Source: Bryoerythrophyllum caledonicum
Taxonomy: Eukaryota > Streptophyta > Bryopsida > Pottiales > Pottiaceae
Length of the DNA stretch: 64,000 bases
Direction of reading: 5' to 3'
Assembly: GCA_963971425.1 (NCBI GenBank)
Contig: OZ020518.1
Location: forward strand, 12,592,190-12,656,189
A program made the translations under genes and the position numbers. Shown here in pieces: positions 13,930 through 26,697 of the stretch. The notes beneath the pieces were generated by a model. That model saw only the letters and a program-made list of their open reading frames with translations. It made no database searches and was not told where the DNA came from. Every line of letters begins with the position of its first letter. Position 1 is the stretch's first letter.

Positions 13930-16900
13930 ATGGACGACTACATGCGGGAGATGGTGGACCTGAAGTCGCTGGTGACGAAGACGTTGGAGAAGAGGGGCGT
14001 GCTCGCTAGGATTCGAGTATGTTTCTTTCCCTGACTTTTCTGTGCCAGTTCAGGGGAACTGTTTTTACGAGCGGTGTTGCAATGCGGCATAGATTCGGCA
14101 GTGGTTCAGGGAGGCTAGGTCGTGAGGAGGTTTTTGGTGTGACGTAGCGTACGGGAGTCGCATTGCATCGTAACGGTCACCACGGAAATGCATTTCCTTG
14201 GAGTCGCATTGCAGCGTACGGGAGTCGCATTGCATCGCTCATCGTCATGACACCAGCTGTGGTCGTTTTTCCACCGTCGGTATCGATACTGGACTTGAAT
14301 GGTGCGTTTTTCTCTCTGAACGGCTGGCCTTCGCCAGAGGGCGTACATCGCATAGGTGCAGTTTAGAGTTGATGCAGATGGTCGTTTTCCTGCACTGACC
14401 TCCATGAGGACGGTGTACTTCCCGTGTGGAGCGTGCTATTCGCTGTTATAGTGCTTCAGGGCGGTTCCTGTGATGCCGGTTCAGGAGATTAGGCCGTGGA
14501 AGAGTTCTCGTACGAAATTTGATAATCACGTCAAGTACATTGCTACTGCCAGCATGTTCGAGCTCAACATACAGGGCAGAATGAAGCGCAGAAAGCATGC
14601 TCACTCCGAAGGTGTACCCATTCTGGGAAAGTGCATTCGTTCAAAGTTGAGGTGCGGTCCATTGCAGTATGCTGACATGTTTAGGAATGGGTGCAGGCGG
14701 AGCTGAGGGCCAATGTGTTTCAGGCCATGGAAGAGCAAGACCACGAGGCGGAAAGCAATGGGTCGACGACGTTCTCGTTGCTAGGAACATGCAACGAGCG
14801 GGCAAAGAAGATGCATACCTCCTCTTCAGGCATGTTTCGTTGTTCATGATGAATGTGTGAACACGAGCATACTGTTCCACAGCAAGTCAGTACTTTGCTT
14901 GGTCTGATGGTGTGCTGGTCTACCGAGGCCCTCTCGTTGTAGGGCAAGTTTTCATCCTGTCATTATGGATGGCGGAAGTGTATGTGGTTGTAGAGGAGTT
15001 TGGATTGTGTTGCATGTTCAAGATGAGGTGAATCTGAGGGCGTGCACGTTGAGGTTCGTCGGAGAGTATTCTCTTGTGCTGGCAGTGTTGGGTGGGGCCC
15101 GCGTGATTGAGGTGTTGATGATGTGCAGGCAAGTTGCTGATGGCATTGGTGTGCGAGTATCTGGAGTGGTGCGAGTTGGAGCACACGTTGAAGGTTTACA
15201 TGCCGGAGCTGAACCAGGTATAGCTGTTGAGTAGGCGAATAGGGTTGTGAGGAACATGCCTGCTGCAGTGGCGCGATTGGACGTTGTGCATTTGCTGACG
15301 AGTGAGGGTTTTGGTGCACAGCCTAGGGCGTACAACAGAGCCGAACTGGTGGACATTCTGGGACTGGTGGGTGAGGCGAAGGCAGAGAATCAGGAGTCCC
15401 GGCCTCTGCTGCTGAGCATCGTGGAATCTTTTGTGAATGAGGTAGGTAAAGCAGTTGGCGGTAGCTACTGTCTGCACGGTGTTGGTCGATCAGGGACGGG
15501 GAGGGTGGTGTTGAGGGAGGGAGCATGTTTGATTTGCTGGGAGCTGAACTGAGCAGCCGCCGGTGTGGCCGAGGGTATAACTCCGCAGAAAGAGTGTGTG
15601 TGTGGATGCCTCGGAGTCATGCTGATTTTATGAGGTGTGGAGAGCGTAATGTGATGAGTGGTTTGATGTTTCCGACGCTATCGCGTATTTGGTGGTGATG
15701 GAAATGGTTGCATGAGAGCTCTGGAGTAGCATGAGATCCGACGTTATGCCGAAGAGTAGCATGAGATCGTGCTTCGGACAGGTTATGGTCAGGCACGTGG
15801 AGGAGTTTGATGATGAAATGGAGTTTATGGTTATGTGTGCAGAGAAAGGACACAGCAGCGGGTGGATCTGGTGCGCAAGGCAAACAGTCACGACATGTTG
15901 CAGGAGGAGGGCCGAGGCAGTTCAGCGGCAACCCTTCCAGTGTTGTGGATCCTTCTGAAGCTCTGGAGGCACGGGTGTCAATGTCCAGGTAAGATGAGCG
16001 AGCGGGTCTGTTTGGAAGGCTTGGTCGATAGGCTGCATGCCTCCGGTTTGCAGAGAGTTCTACTTTCTTGCGGCGATGGGTGGAGGGCTTTATGGACTGA
16101 CATGGAGTGGGTGGTGATTGCTGCAGCAAGAGGTCATCTGAGAAGCCGATGGGAGGGTCGCAGGAGAGCTCCTTCCAAAGCCGGTCTGAGGCGGAGCCAG
16201 TAGTAAGTCGCAGTTTTCTGTGTCGTGGAGCTGTCACTTTGGACGTTGTAAAGGTTGGCGTCATGTTGATTTGGCTGAGTCCGGTCCAGATTTGGTTTGT
16301 TGTGGTGTCGTTGTCCAATTTCAGTTCGGTGTCAGTTTCCGCTCTTGGCACTTGCTAGTAATCTGCGGTTTGGCATGAACGGCCGCTGGTAGCATGGCTC
16401 TCGTACAGGGATGTAGCAGCAGAACTTATTGACGCGTATCTGTGGTACCTGGAAATGGCGTACTGGACTGTTCAGTTGGGCCTTACGTCTCTTCTGGCAG
16501 GCCGGGAAGTGTGATGTATGTGTTATTATCGTAGCGGTAATGGTTTGTCGGCGAAAATATTCTGCAAACCTGGGCCCGGCCTTGTCCATGTAGCAGTTGC
16601 CTCCGGTACTGGGACAAGAGGGTGTGTGGGATTGTGTTCGATCGGTTACCATTTACAGATGAGTATTTGTGTCGCTTTGTGATGTTTGTGTGCGTGTTTT
16701 TCTTCTAGGATTGAAGAAGGACACATCTGTTTCCTGACACTGGTTTGTGACGCAATGCAGGGGAGCGCTACCGATGGGACGTATAGCCCAAGGCCTTCCG
16801 ACGACAGTCAGAAGCTGTATGAGAAGTCGTCGAGTCGAGCACAGGCACTGGTAGCTGACATGCCGCAGCACAGACGGAGCAGTGGGTGCGTCTTGATCTC

Positions 16901-18536
16901 TTGCTGAGTTGAAGCTGGTGGTAGTGCCGGAGTGAGGTGTTTGGCAATTCTGTGAGGGTGTTTGTGTGAGGTTCGAAGCGGTTTGTGGTGGTGGTTTTGT
17001 CTCACTGTTTGGTGTGGGTGGCAGGCTGCCAGGGTTTAGTGGCATGTCGCGGTCGGGTCCGAACAGTAGAGGAAGCAACAACGGTTCGGGCAATGATCAG
17101 CAGAGCGGTGAGTGAGAAGTTTTCGGAGGACATTGTTGGGGTGGGCGGGCATGAAACAGCGATGATGGAACGCGAGTGTGCTTTCTCTTTTTTTGCAGCT
17201 TGGCACTGTGCGTTGATGTTGGTTTGTGGTGAGTGTGGATCTGGTGTTGGTGGCATGCTGAGACGTTTTGAATGGTGGTGCAGTGTCAGGTGGTGTGGAT
17301 AGCGGAGGATCGTATGCGAGGGGATCGAGAGATAGGAACAGTGACGATAAGAGGAGAGAGTACTCGTGGAGCGAGGAGGACGAAGGTCACGGCGGGAGTC
17401 CCGTGAACAGAAAGAGCGAAGGTGGTTGGAGGGATGAGGATTACGACAGGCTGTACACGAACCCGACAGCGCGGGTGGAGAAAGGGGACGGGAAGGGTCA
17501 AGTCGGTGAAGACGGGTCGAGGTGAGTCGAGAGGCAGAAGCAGGATTGATTGGTTGTGGATGTTTGATGTGCGGGATGTTTTGATGAGGTGCTTGACTGG
17601 AACTTAGCGGTTGAGTTGTTTTGGTGGCAGTCAAGGCAGAAGGGCGTCATCTATGGAGAACTGCAGCAAGGCTCTGGGCAACCTTGATTTGGGTGAGTTG
17701 GTTCGAGCCGAAGGCCTGATGGGAAGAGCCGAAATGGGAATCGCATTGATGGGTTGAACAGTAGGTGGAAGATGTGAGGTCGTGGACAGCGGGTCTTACT
17801 CCGCTGATATTTTGAAGTTAGTTTCAAGTGGTTGGCATCTGAAGGGTGTAGTTCTGGTTTGAATTGTGAATCTTGCAGCAGCAGATGTTAGGCTTGTTGT
17901 TTTGCGTGTGTCGTTACAGTGATGGTTGTTGGTGGTTGAGTGGGTTGTTTGAGGAACGTGAAGTGACTTGGTTTGTGAACCAGCAGACGAGGACAGCGCA
18001 TCCGAGTTTGGGGGCCATCAGAGCTCTGGATCTAGGGGAACGCCGACAGGTCAACAATGGCAAGGAACCCCGCGAGAGAGCAGTGGCAGGTGTGGTGGCA
18101 GCTTTCAACCTTGGTGCATATTAGGGTGCCGTGTGAACAGAAATGGTTTTGAGAGGAGACGATGGAGCACATGTTGCCCCATGGATGTTTCGGTGGTTGT
18201 GGTCACGATGAGTCGGTGATGTTGAGTGGTTCGTTTGGTTAACGTTTGGGATCACCTAGTGTCGATGCATCATGAGATGAAGGTTTTGACGAGGACAGTT
18301 GGACAGGCATGACGTTGGCTGTGAAGCTGGAAGGAAGCCTTGCTTGGATTGGTTGTTTTTGTGCTCCTGTTTCTGGATTCTTCGTCATGTAGTAGATTGT
18401 GTTGGAACGTTGCCCGAGTACGAGGTGTGAGAGATGTGTTTTTGTGTGTGTTTGTGCAATGCGCAGACAGGGGAGCAAGAAACAAGCGTCGGCGTACTTC
18501 TACAGCGACAGCGAAGAAGAGAATGCTCCAGAGTGA
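13930..18536 (+). CDS. TON1: TONNEAU1-like cortical microtubule/centrosomal protein
   Basis: Twelve coding exons: 13930-14016, 14697-14829, 15129-15217, 15322-15441, 15843-15988, 16127-16202, 16761-16885, 17025-17107, 17284-17521, 17631-17692, 17987-18089, 18467-18536; 443 residues, all phases agree. The start MDDYMREMVDLKSLVTKTLE is the TON1 signature. A LisH-type helix (LLMALVCEYLEWCELEHTL, about 76-94) and a PLL motif (RPLLLSIVESF, about 130-140) follow, the order seen in TON1 and animal FOP/OFD1. Family knowledge: TON1 works with TRM proteins and a PP2A complex in the preprophase band and cortical microtubule arrays. The Ser/Gly/Arg-rich tail is much longer than in Arabidopsis TON1 (about 260 residues in all). 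The intron after exon 2 uses a GC donor, and exon 11 has a CAGCAG tandem acceptor (17984 or 17987). The middle and tail exons rest on splice phase rather than on conservation. Confidence 0.92.
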
Positions 18537-19883
18537 AGGTCTTGTGGATTGTACGCCTGATACATTAGATGCTATGTCGGAGATGCTGATGAGGGAGCTG
18601 TAGGCTATACGGTGGCCGTGTCATTGCCCGCATGGGGTGGCCTAGTGGCTTGTATCTGTGAGGTGCTACAAAGTGTGTGCCGCTGGTGCCAACGCTGAGG
18701 TGTACATGCCACAGCGGATAGACTCGGAGAGCTGAGAATCTCCATTCTGGACAAGCGTGCAGCTAGGATGTTAATGTGTGTACACTGAGAAGTTGAGCGT
18801 GACCGACCTATTTGTCGAGGTGTTTATGGGCATGGACAGAGTCCCGGATGAGCGGTTCGAGTTGTGATAAATTTGCGAAGATTTGGGCTTTGGGAAGGCG
18901 GTTCTTTTTGTGCTTGGGTGCGTGAGGAAGCAGGCAGATACTTGCAAGCCAGGGATTGATGTTGTGTCCGAGTACACTGCGATCTCGTTGGCTTGCGGAC
19001 GTGAACGAGGAAGCATTGATCGAGGATCCTGGCAGGTGGGTGATAAGTAAGGCATGATCTGTATTGACTCGTTGAAGTTTGAGAAGATTTCTTGTTTCCA
19101 CATTACATAAGCGAGTCATGTTCACCGCCTGGGCTTTGATCTGGTAGAACACTGTTGTGAATCTTCTGCTTGGGGAATTCGATGCATTTCTTTAAAGCTG
19201 TGGTTATGGTTTGAAGCGCTGCAAAATGCTTGAGTTGCAATGGTAGTATTGTATGATCTGACCTTTCAGTAGTCAGGTTTATTCAAGTGTCTGGTTTCTT
19301 AGTTTTCCAATTCGTCACAAGACAAGAATTGAGTATGCCCCGAACACTTCCCAGGCTCACTAATATTGTGCTATCACTGAACGTCAGTACTCTGAGTGCA
19401 CAAGAGACTCAGTGTTCGACATTTGAATCCTCTAAGAAGAGGACGTCGCTCCGAGTCGCTTGACCCTTATGAAATCTTTCTGCGGAGAAGTATTCCAAGA
19501 ACTACTTCGAGTATCAGCATACAGAGAAGTTCGATCAACATCGACTAACCCGGAGTACAACAAATAGTTCGGTTCCAATGGAAAATCAGTTAGCAAAATG
19601 AATGGCAGCACCGTCGACGTGCAGTCTGGAGAACAAAGGCAGAGAGGAAACAGCGCAAGAGGAAAGGAGAAAGGAGACAGAAAAGAAAGAAACGACCAGT
19701 CAAACAGTGAGATCAATGTCGTCCATGGATGCAGCTTAGAAAATGCTTCAAAGCTGGAGCTGTAAATGCGTTGAATAGAGCACAGCAGACTCAATATATC
19801 GATGTGGCGCTTGGTTGTATTAGGCCCAAAGGTGCGCCAGATAACCCTTAAACGTCAGAAGGTGCTGCTGGTGGCCACATTAT
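18537..19883. other. TON1 3' flank and spacer
   Basis: The proximal part is probably TON1 3' untranslated sequence. No further gene is supported. The 120-codon minus-strand frame at 19,432-19,794 is low-complexity and unrecognised. Confidence 0.45.
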
Positions 19884-20030
19884 TCTACATGTATAATGTC
19901 TTATTTGAATGAGGTTGAGATATTGAAATGACCTTCAAATGAAAGATGTTAGTTGAAGAATTTTCAATCCAAAGGTGTAAGTCTTGCTAGACTTTAGTAC
20001 CTTTTTGGTATTCTACAGAGTACAATATAG
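19884..20030 (+). repeat. Dispersed repeat R1, copy 1
   Basis: The unit runs from a TACATGTATAATGTC word through AAATGAAAGATGTTAGTTG and CCAAAGGTGTAAGTCTTGC to a TACAGAGTA word. Near-identical units lie at 21,680-21,830 (same orientation), 40,585-40,720 (same) and 36,095-36,215 (inverted). No coding capacity; the family is unnamed. Confidence 0.75.
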
Positions 20031-20428
20031 ATCTAGCAGAAACAGTCGTACAAGAGGAGATTTTTTGGAAAATCAGCTACCAAATCTACATGAACTCTCA
20101 TAAAATAGCAAGAACACAACCACAAGCGCATATAGTTGCAACAAGCATAAGGAACAAAGTTTTCAATGAAAATATGAACTAACAATAATTCAAATAGGAA
20201 CAAGCATGTATGATTCTTTATGCTCAAATTGATTTTTATTGCACATCAACCATAGAAAACAAGACTATAGAGTATTAAACACCTTCCCAACTCAATGATT
20301 CAACTTATGAGCTCTCACAAACACTACCACTGTGTGTAGACATCAAGAGCTCTTTGAGGCATAGACCGTATCAACTTCCTAACAACATCACGCTCTATAT
20401 TGTACCAAATTTCTTGGATCTTCTCCTA

Positions 20429-21328
20429 TTAGTCACTTTTACTAGTAGGTTTCCTCTTAGACCTTCTCACAGGACAATTTATTTCATTCCAAAGATGTTC
20501 TATTGGATTGAGGTGGGGTGATCGTGGAAGGTGTCGAATAAGTTGAAATTTTTGAGCAAGCAACCAATCTATAACATAATGTGCAGTATGCTTTGGATCA
20601 TTGTCATGTTGGAAAATAACCTCATCCTCTTCTAAACCTTGCTTTTGTATATTGCCCATAAGTTCGGTCTCTACAATGTTGCGATATACATATTTATCCA
20701 TCTTTCCTTCGATCAGATGAAGCTGGCCAATTCCTTCCCAACTTATTCAACCCCAAACCAATATGTTTCCTCCTCCATGTTTGACTGTAGATTGCACATG
20801 CTAATCTAAAAGACATTCTCTACTCTTTCTCCAACAATACTGACACCCATCTAAGCCAAAAAGATTGAATTTGAACTCATCAGAGAAAATGACATGCCCA
20901 AAACTCCCAATTTGCATGCTTACACTTCTTTGCCTACTGCAAACGACATGTTTGATGTTTATTTGTCAAAAGTGGCTTCTTGGTCTTCATACATGCTCTC
21001 AATCTTTTATCTAAAGACTCCTTTTGACTGTATCATCATTCAATCGCATGCCCTCAAATCGTAACACTCTTCCTATAGCTGCCATCGTACTTGTATTTTG
21101 ATCATTTAATCTCGTCACAATGTCACGATCATCACGTTTATTAAGAATTCTAGGTCTACAAGGTGAAATTTTGTCTGTTAAGCTCTCTCTCTCACAAAAC
21201 CTTTGCACTATGTCAGAAGAAGTGCTCCAAGGAATGCCCAAAATTGCAAAAATTTGGCCATATGAGTTGCCTCGCTCATACATCTCAAGAATTGCCCTAC
21301 GTTGATTCTCAAACCTTCTAGGAGCCAT
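20429..21328 (-). pseudogene. Decayed Tc1/mariner (DD34E) transposase
   Basis: The N-terminal frame (21,328-21,011) gives MAPRRFENQRRAILEMYERG and a paired helix-turn-helix region (GQIFAILGIPWSTSSDIVQRF). A broken middle contains DETKFNLFGLDG-like residues at about 20,880. The C-terminal frame (20,701-20,429) carries QHDNDPKHTAHYVIDWLL and PRSPHLNPIEHLWNEI. Counting from the first D of DNDPKHT to the E of NPIEHLW gives 34 intervening residues, so the triad is DD34E (Tc1 type) rather than the DD39D usual for plant mariners. Several stops and frame changes lie between the two halves. Termini were not located; R1 repeat copies lie outside both ends. Confidence 0.85.
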
Positions 21329-21640
21329 AACATATCATCTAAGGCCTCTCCAAGTCTTACAAAAAAAACCACAACAAAAGCCTCACAAGTGCACTTGTAA
21401 CGAGAAGATAATGGTGACTACAACTTATGTGCAGATTAAGTTGTACACACCCCTTGATGATTTTTGCATGTATAATCTCTGCAAGTGGAAATTTTTTAGG
21501 GAGTCAATGTTAATTAGGTGCCATGTCGTGTACTGATTAAAGCTAGCCCAATATATCTCTTACCAACCCACAAACTACGCTACAGTCAACACCTATTTCA
21601 AAGATGCGCCATTGTCTAGATATTTTTGCTCACCATTGTA

Positions 21641-21866
21641 CATCCCTATATATACAGTTACCGATTGACGTTTCAGGGTCTACACGTATAATGTCGTATT
21701 TGAATATAATAAAGTTTAGATGTTCAAATGACCTCCAAATGAAAGATGTTAGTTGAAGAATTTTCAATCCAAAGGTGTAAGTCTTGCTAGACTTTAGTAC
21801 TTTTTTGATATTTTACAGAGTAAAATACATCCCTATATATATAGATACCGACTGACGTTTAAGGGA
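21641..21866 (+). repeat. Dispersed repeat R1, copy 2, with tandem edge
   Basis: The R1 unit (21,680-21,830) is preceded (21,641-21,677) and followed (21,826-21,866) by the same words, CCCTATATATA then a GATTGACGTTT-like word, so the unit is about 185 bp and begins to repeat in tandem. It looks like a remnant of a short array that also yields the dispersed copies. Confidence 0.65.
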
Positions 21867-22539
21867 TTAGGTTTGTGACTTCCAACAATGGTATCTTAGG
21901 GAGGGATCAGGGCATAGGATGGGAGAACTAAGTCGTTACTACCCTCTTATGCCAATTTGTCCATGCTCTTCACCATAGTGCCATCCCAGTCTATGATCAA
22001 AGTTCCTCCATAGTAGAGGACGCAGTTTGTTGCAATGTCATCGCCGTCAGAAACATGGTCGGTTGATGTGGAAATTCCCTCGGCTCTAGTTGAGAGCTAC
22101 AACCGGATCCTATAGTGGAGGAATTGTTGTCCAACAAAGGACGTTTGTTTCTAATGTTTGCGAAATAATCATAGGATTGGTCATGGTATCCATGTCATGT
22201 CTATGATTCAGCATAGGATTAGTCATTGACAAGGTCAACGAAATTATGGTCGGGGACGCCCTTGATTGGAGCACAACAGATCCAAATATTGTTGTTAAGA
22301 GAGTGAATTGGCCTCTTCAAAAATTCTCAGCTTTTCATTCTGCATATTTGTCATTGCATTACATTCTCTTTTGAGTTGGGCGTGAAGAATTGTCTCCAAA
22401 CATCCCATTAAGAGACTTTGAAACATGAGCCTTAGAGCTTGCAAAAGTGGATCCAAATGTTGTGAGAGGCAGATGCACGGGCGGATTAAGGAGAGTGGCA
22501 CAAATGTAGTTTTACACGTACATGCTTTACCAGCGTAAT

Positions 22540-25500
22540 CGCAACGGCCCCATATTCTATGATGGTTGCTTGTTGCAACAATACATGATGGATGCATGGG
22601 GTACATCAAATGGAACCACTCGAAGTTCTTCAAGGATAAATAAAGGAACTTGCAATGCAAACTTTACTCTGGAGCAGAGAATCCCTTGACACAAATTGAC
22701 TAAAGATCTTATCATGTCATCATCATTTTCGAACGCAAGCGTCAAGTAAATCAACGTTATCAGGACGCCATGGCTATTGTACACATGGTTGGACGGTCAA
22801 ACCTCTCTCTGACATTCATGTGTAACCCGAAATGACATGAGATAACAACAGAATTGGAAACCCAACAAATAGCAGAAGATTGGCCAAATTTGGTTGCGTG
22901 TGTATTCCACTTAAAATTCCAAAAATTGATGGCAGATTTCAAGGGCCGCATAGTGTTTGATAAGGTGCACAAATATACTTGGGTGATTGAATTTTTAAAA
23001 AGAGGCCTACTACACGCGCACATCTTGTTGATTCTCAACGAGCAGTCCAAAATTAAAGACCAAATGGCAAAAACCACCGAAGCCCATAATCAAACTTTAG
23101 AGTAGGTGAAATTTGGTGCCCTCCTTTACCCAATGCCAACAAGTGAGAGTGAGTAAAAGAAAGAAGACATGCCATGGATAATCAACTCATGGAGGGTATC
23201 CAATACCGATCGGCCTTGTTTGACTTTCGAGGCGATGCCACCAATGAGAGCTCAATTTAGGTGGAGCAACCCAAAATTGCACACTTCATGACCCAATGTC
23301 GATAATGATTGGTGTTTTCAAATTTTGAGTTATCAGTTTTGGGTCACTTCAAGCACCATTTCATGCATTTGCCATTTTCATGCACCATGCCATGCATACT
23401 CTACTAATCAGAATTGGGTGGCCGATCGGAATTGGGTGCCTCTACCTTATTTGTTGTCAATAAAGGTCATCATGTTCAAACTTGTTGAGTTCTACCGCAC
23501 AACTTGTATTTAGTGTCAAAGTACAACCCGCACATTAACGTTGAGGTAAGTATTCTCTACCGCCCTTATATTGTCGTTTGAAAATCAATTTAATGATATA
23601 TTGATCAATTTTGCCAACATATATAATTGTTGATCACCATTGTAAAGTATCTTTTTTAGTGCGTGTACAAAGATGACAAGTGTGATCTTGGAAAGCACTA
23701 ACGAGGTTCAAGAGTACATCTATGCTTGCTATGTCTTTGCATCTGAGGCAACGTTGAAGCTATTCGGATTTCCAACATACTATGGATCATCAACATTCCA
23801 GCATTTGCAAGTTCATCTATCAATCAACACCGGGTGACTTTAAATGCAAACGAGATTCAAGCGGACATTCTTGATGGAGACTGAGCTACAAAGATAACTC
23901 TAATGGAATGGTTTGAGGCAAATCACACAATTCTAGTTGCAAAAGATATGTTTTCTTTGGACTTTCCTTCCCGCTTCACATGGTAGCTAGAGAAAAGTTG
24001 GGCTATCCAAAAGAGAATATTTGCAATGGAGCGTCTTTCCTTTCTCACACAATCGGCGGGTGAAAGATACTTTCTCAAAACAATTTTGACGGTGGTGAAA
24101 GATACTTTCTCAAAACAATTTTGACGGTGGTGAAAGGTGCAACATCTTTTATGGACTTGCATACTTTGAAGACATTGCCTTTGACATTTTAAGGTTGCTT
24201 GTGTTATCCATGGACTTTATAAGAACAATGAAGAGTGGAAGTAATGTCTCCGTAAAGTTGCAATGATGTAGTCAAACGCTTAGCTCCATTTGCTCTTCGT
24301 AACTATCATGACCCATGGACCACTAGCAGATAGACAACAACTATGAGAGCAATTTTGTGAAAGTTTATTCGACAACTGAGAACATCGGTTACAATAGAAT
24401 GGAGTGGAACAACCAACAAAGGAGCAGAATCATTCACAGTCTTGCATTGAACATGATCGCTCAATTGTTGTAGTATTTGAAAAGTCGTTGTAAGATCTTG
24501 ATTTGCCACAACTTGTATTTTTATAAAGGGATTGCAAACAAATTGGCTTATTTTGGAGCAGCTCAACAGCAATGCGGCACAATTGAAGGAAGAGGTTCAA
24601 CAACAAGCAGCAAGACGTTTACAAAGCAGTCATGCAATCAAGCACGCTTGACATCTCTAATAAGATTTACCTTGTTGATGGACCTAGTGGTTCCAAAAAG
24701 ACGTACTTGGAGAATATCATCATAAAGTCCGTGTGAGCGCAAAATCAGATTGCGTTTGCAATTGTTTTGTCCAAAGTTGTCGCTACTATGCCAAATAATG
24801 GATCGTGGAACTCAACGATGGTGTCTTTTGGAAGCGGAAACCCCAAAAGCTCTAGCTTCCAAAACTCATTTTTGTGAGAACCAATGAAGGTGCTTTATTT
24901 TTTCAAAAGCAAGGGGGGTAGAAATGTGCAATCACTTCATTGTCAATTTTGTGACTTCTTTGTCACATGTCTTGTGCTTGACATATCTCGTGGCAAAATT
25001 TACTTTGGGAGTGTTCAATTCTATCCAAGCTTCCTAAGCACAGTTTGGATCTGGCTAATCTAGTTGAATATCTGTAATCATTTTGTCTTGATTTTAATCT
25101 ATGTTGTGATCAGTGCCATTTTTAGACTTCCAACCACTTTCACGCTCAATCGATTGATCTACCTTATGCTGACAAGTTAAAAGCTCACTTGGGATTGATC
25201 AATAGTTGGTTCTTAAGTTGCACATATGTAGTTGAGAGGCTTGATGTGATCCAAATCCCTACTCAAAATCTTATTACTTCATCCGGATCTCAACTTTGAA
25301 CAAAGGTTTCTCGACCAGCTGCACGTGGTGGTGTGAAGTCAAAAGGTCGAGTTTCTTCATTAAAAAAAGAAAGAAAATTAACTATTAAAAAATACAAAAT
25401 AAAAATTTGTATCCAAAAAACCCGTCCTACCAAAGAGTGCCACACATTATAAAAACCCTATACGGCGACAACAATGATATTGATGAGTTAAAAGTAAAAC

Positions 25501-26697
25501 AAAAATGGGAAGTATATCCATCATTGACCAATGACTATGGTTTGGAAGCGTGCTCTTGAGAGTTGAAGGGCCTACTCCCTACCCAACTCCCGGAATCCAT
25601 TGTTTTGTTTAGTGTGCAATGTTGCTACACAAAGGCATGACCGTGTATTCAATATTCAAAATTCCGATTGAGTTAAACTCTACATTTGTATGGAGCATCG
25701 TAGACAAAGTAATTTGGTGAAATTAATACAACATACAAAGCTCATTCTTTGGGACAAGGTGCCAATGGTCAACAAGCTTGCTTGTGAAGTTGTCGACCTT
25801 ACGCTACGTAACATTACCAAACAAAATATATCCTTTGGAGGAATTACGTTTGTTGTGTGCGGCGATTTCAAACAACTTCAACCTATTGTCTTAAAGGAAC
25901 CATACATCAATGAGTTTTATCTGTAGGGGCAACATTGAAGTGTGTGCTATACGTCAAAATATGAGTGTTGTTGCAGCCTCTACAACGCTTGCTGAGTTGG
26001 AAAGTCAAACGTTTAAAGATCGGCTTTTGGCGCTTGGAAAAGGCAAGCTTGACATTGTTGAAGAAAATTATGTCCCTTGTCCATTCAATATGGTATCGTC
26101 TTAGCAGACTATGAAGGGCCTTATTGACGCAATTTACCCCAAAATTGCGACAGGTCGCAGTGGTAGGAACTTTTTCAGTAGTTGTGCTATTCTTGCAGCA
26201 CACAACAAAGACATGGCAAAAATCAACGATGTTGTGCTTGACATGGTTCATGGGGCAAGTCAAGGTATCTTAAGCCCTGACAAGGTGGACGATGAAGATG
26301 GCGCTAAAGTGATATCATTCAAATTTTTGAATATGTTAGAAGTCAGTGGGTGACCACCGCATAAACTTATGCTTAAAATTGGTACACCAGTAATGTTAAT
26401 GCATAACTTAGATCCATCAAACGAACTATGCAATGGCACCAGCTTCATTGTCCGCCGCTGCTTGGCCTGAATGATTGAAGCAAAAGTCCTTGCATGTGAT
26501 CATGCATGGTACATTGCATTCATAGCACAGATTCATTTGGATACTGAGGGCGCCAACAATTTCTTTTCCAATACACCGCATACAATTTCCGATCCACGTG
26601 GTATATGCCATGACTATCAACAAGCCATAAGGACAAACACTTTCCAAAAAAAATTAGTCTTTTGGAAGGAAAATCACGTTGAAATGACAAAATGATG
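22540..26697 (+). mobile_element. Decayed Helitron Rep/helicase coding region
   Basis: Plus-strand fragments follow Helitron order: QQYMMDAWGTSNGTTR (about 22,580); RYQDAMAIVHMVGRSNLSLT (22,760); then a Rep segment with DWPNLVACVFHLKFQKLM and the two-His (HUH) motif KRGLLHAHILLIL (23,000-23,040). An ASEATLKLFGFPTYYG-like segment lies near 23,750, a degenerate Walker A (VDGPSGSKKTYLENII) near 24,690, a Pif1-type FGGITFVVCGDFKQLQPI near 25,850, and FFSSCAILAAHNKDMAKIND plus KIGTPVMLMHNLDPSNELCN at 26,170-26,430. Stops and frame changes are frequent. A 35-bp tandem duplication (24,061-24,130) lies inside. Family knowledge: Helitrons move by rolling-circle replication. The 5' TC and 3' CTRR/hairpin ends were not identified. 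Confidence 0.85.

Noticed and set aside
14016-14697. Repeated words GCATTGCATCG/TACGGGAGTCGC in TON1 intron 1 as a regulatory array
   Set aside because: Only a few imperfect copies at 14,150-14,240; too little to support a function.
15617-16351. A 244-codon minus-strand frame over TON1, and another at 17,002-17,634
   Set aside because: Antisense to phased TON1 exons and introns, GC-skewed, no domain.
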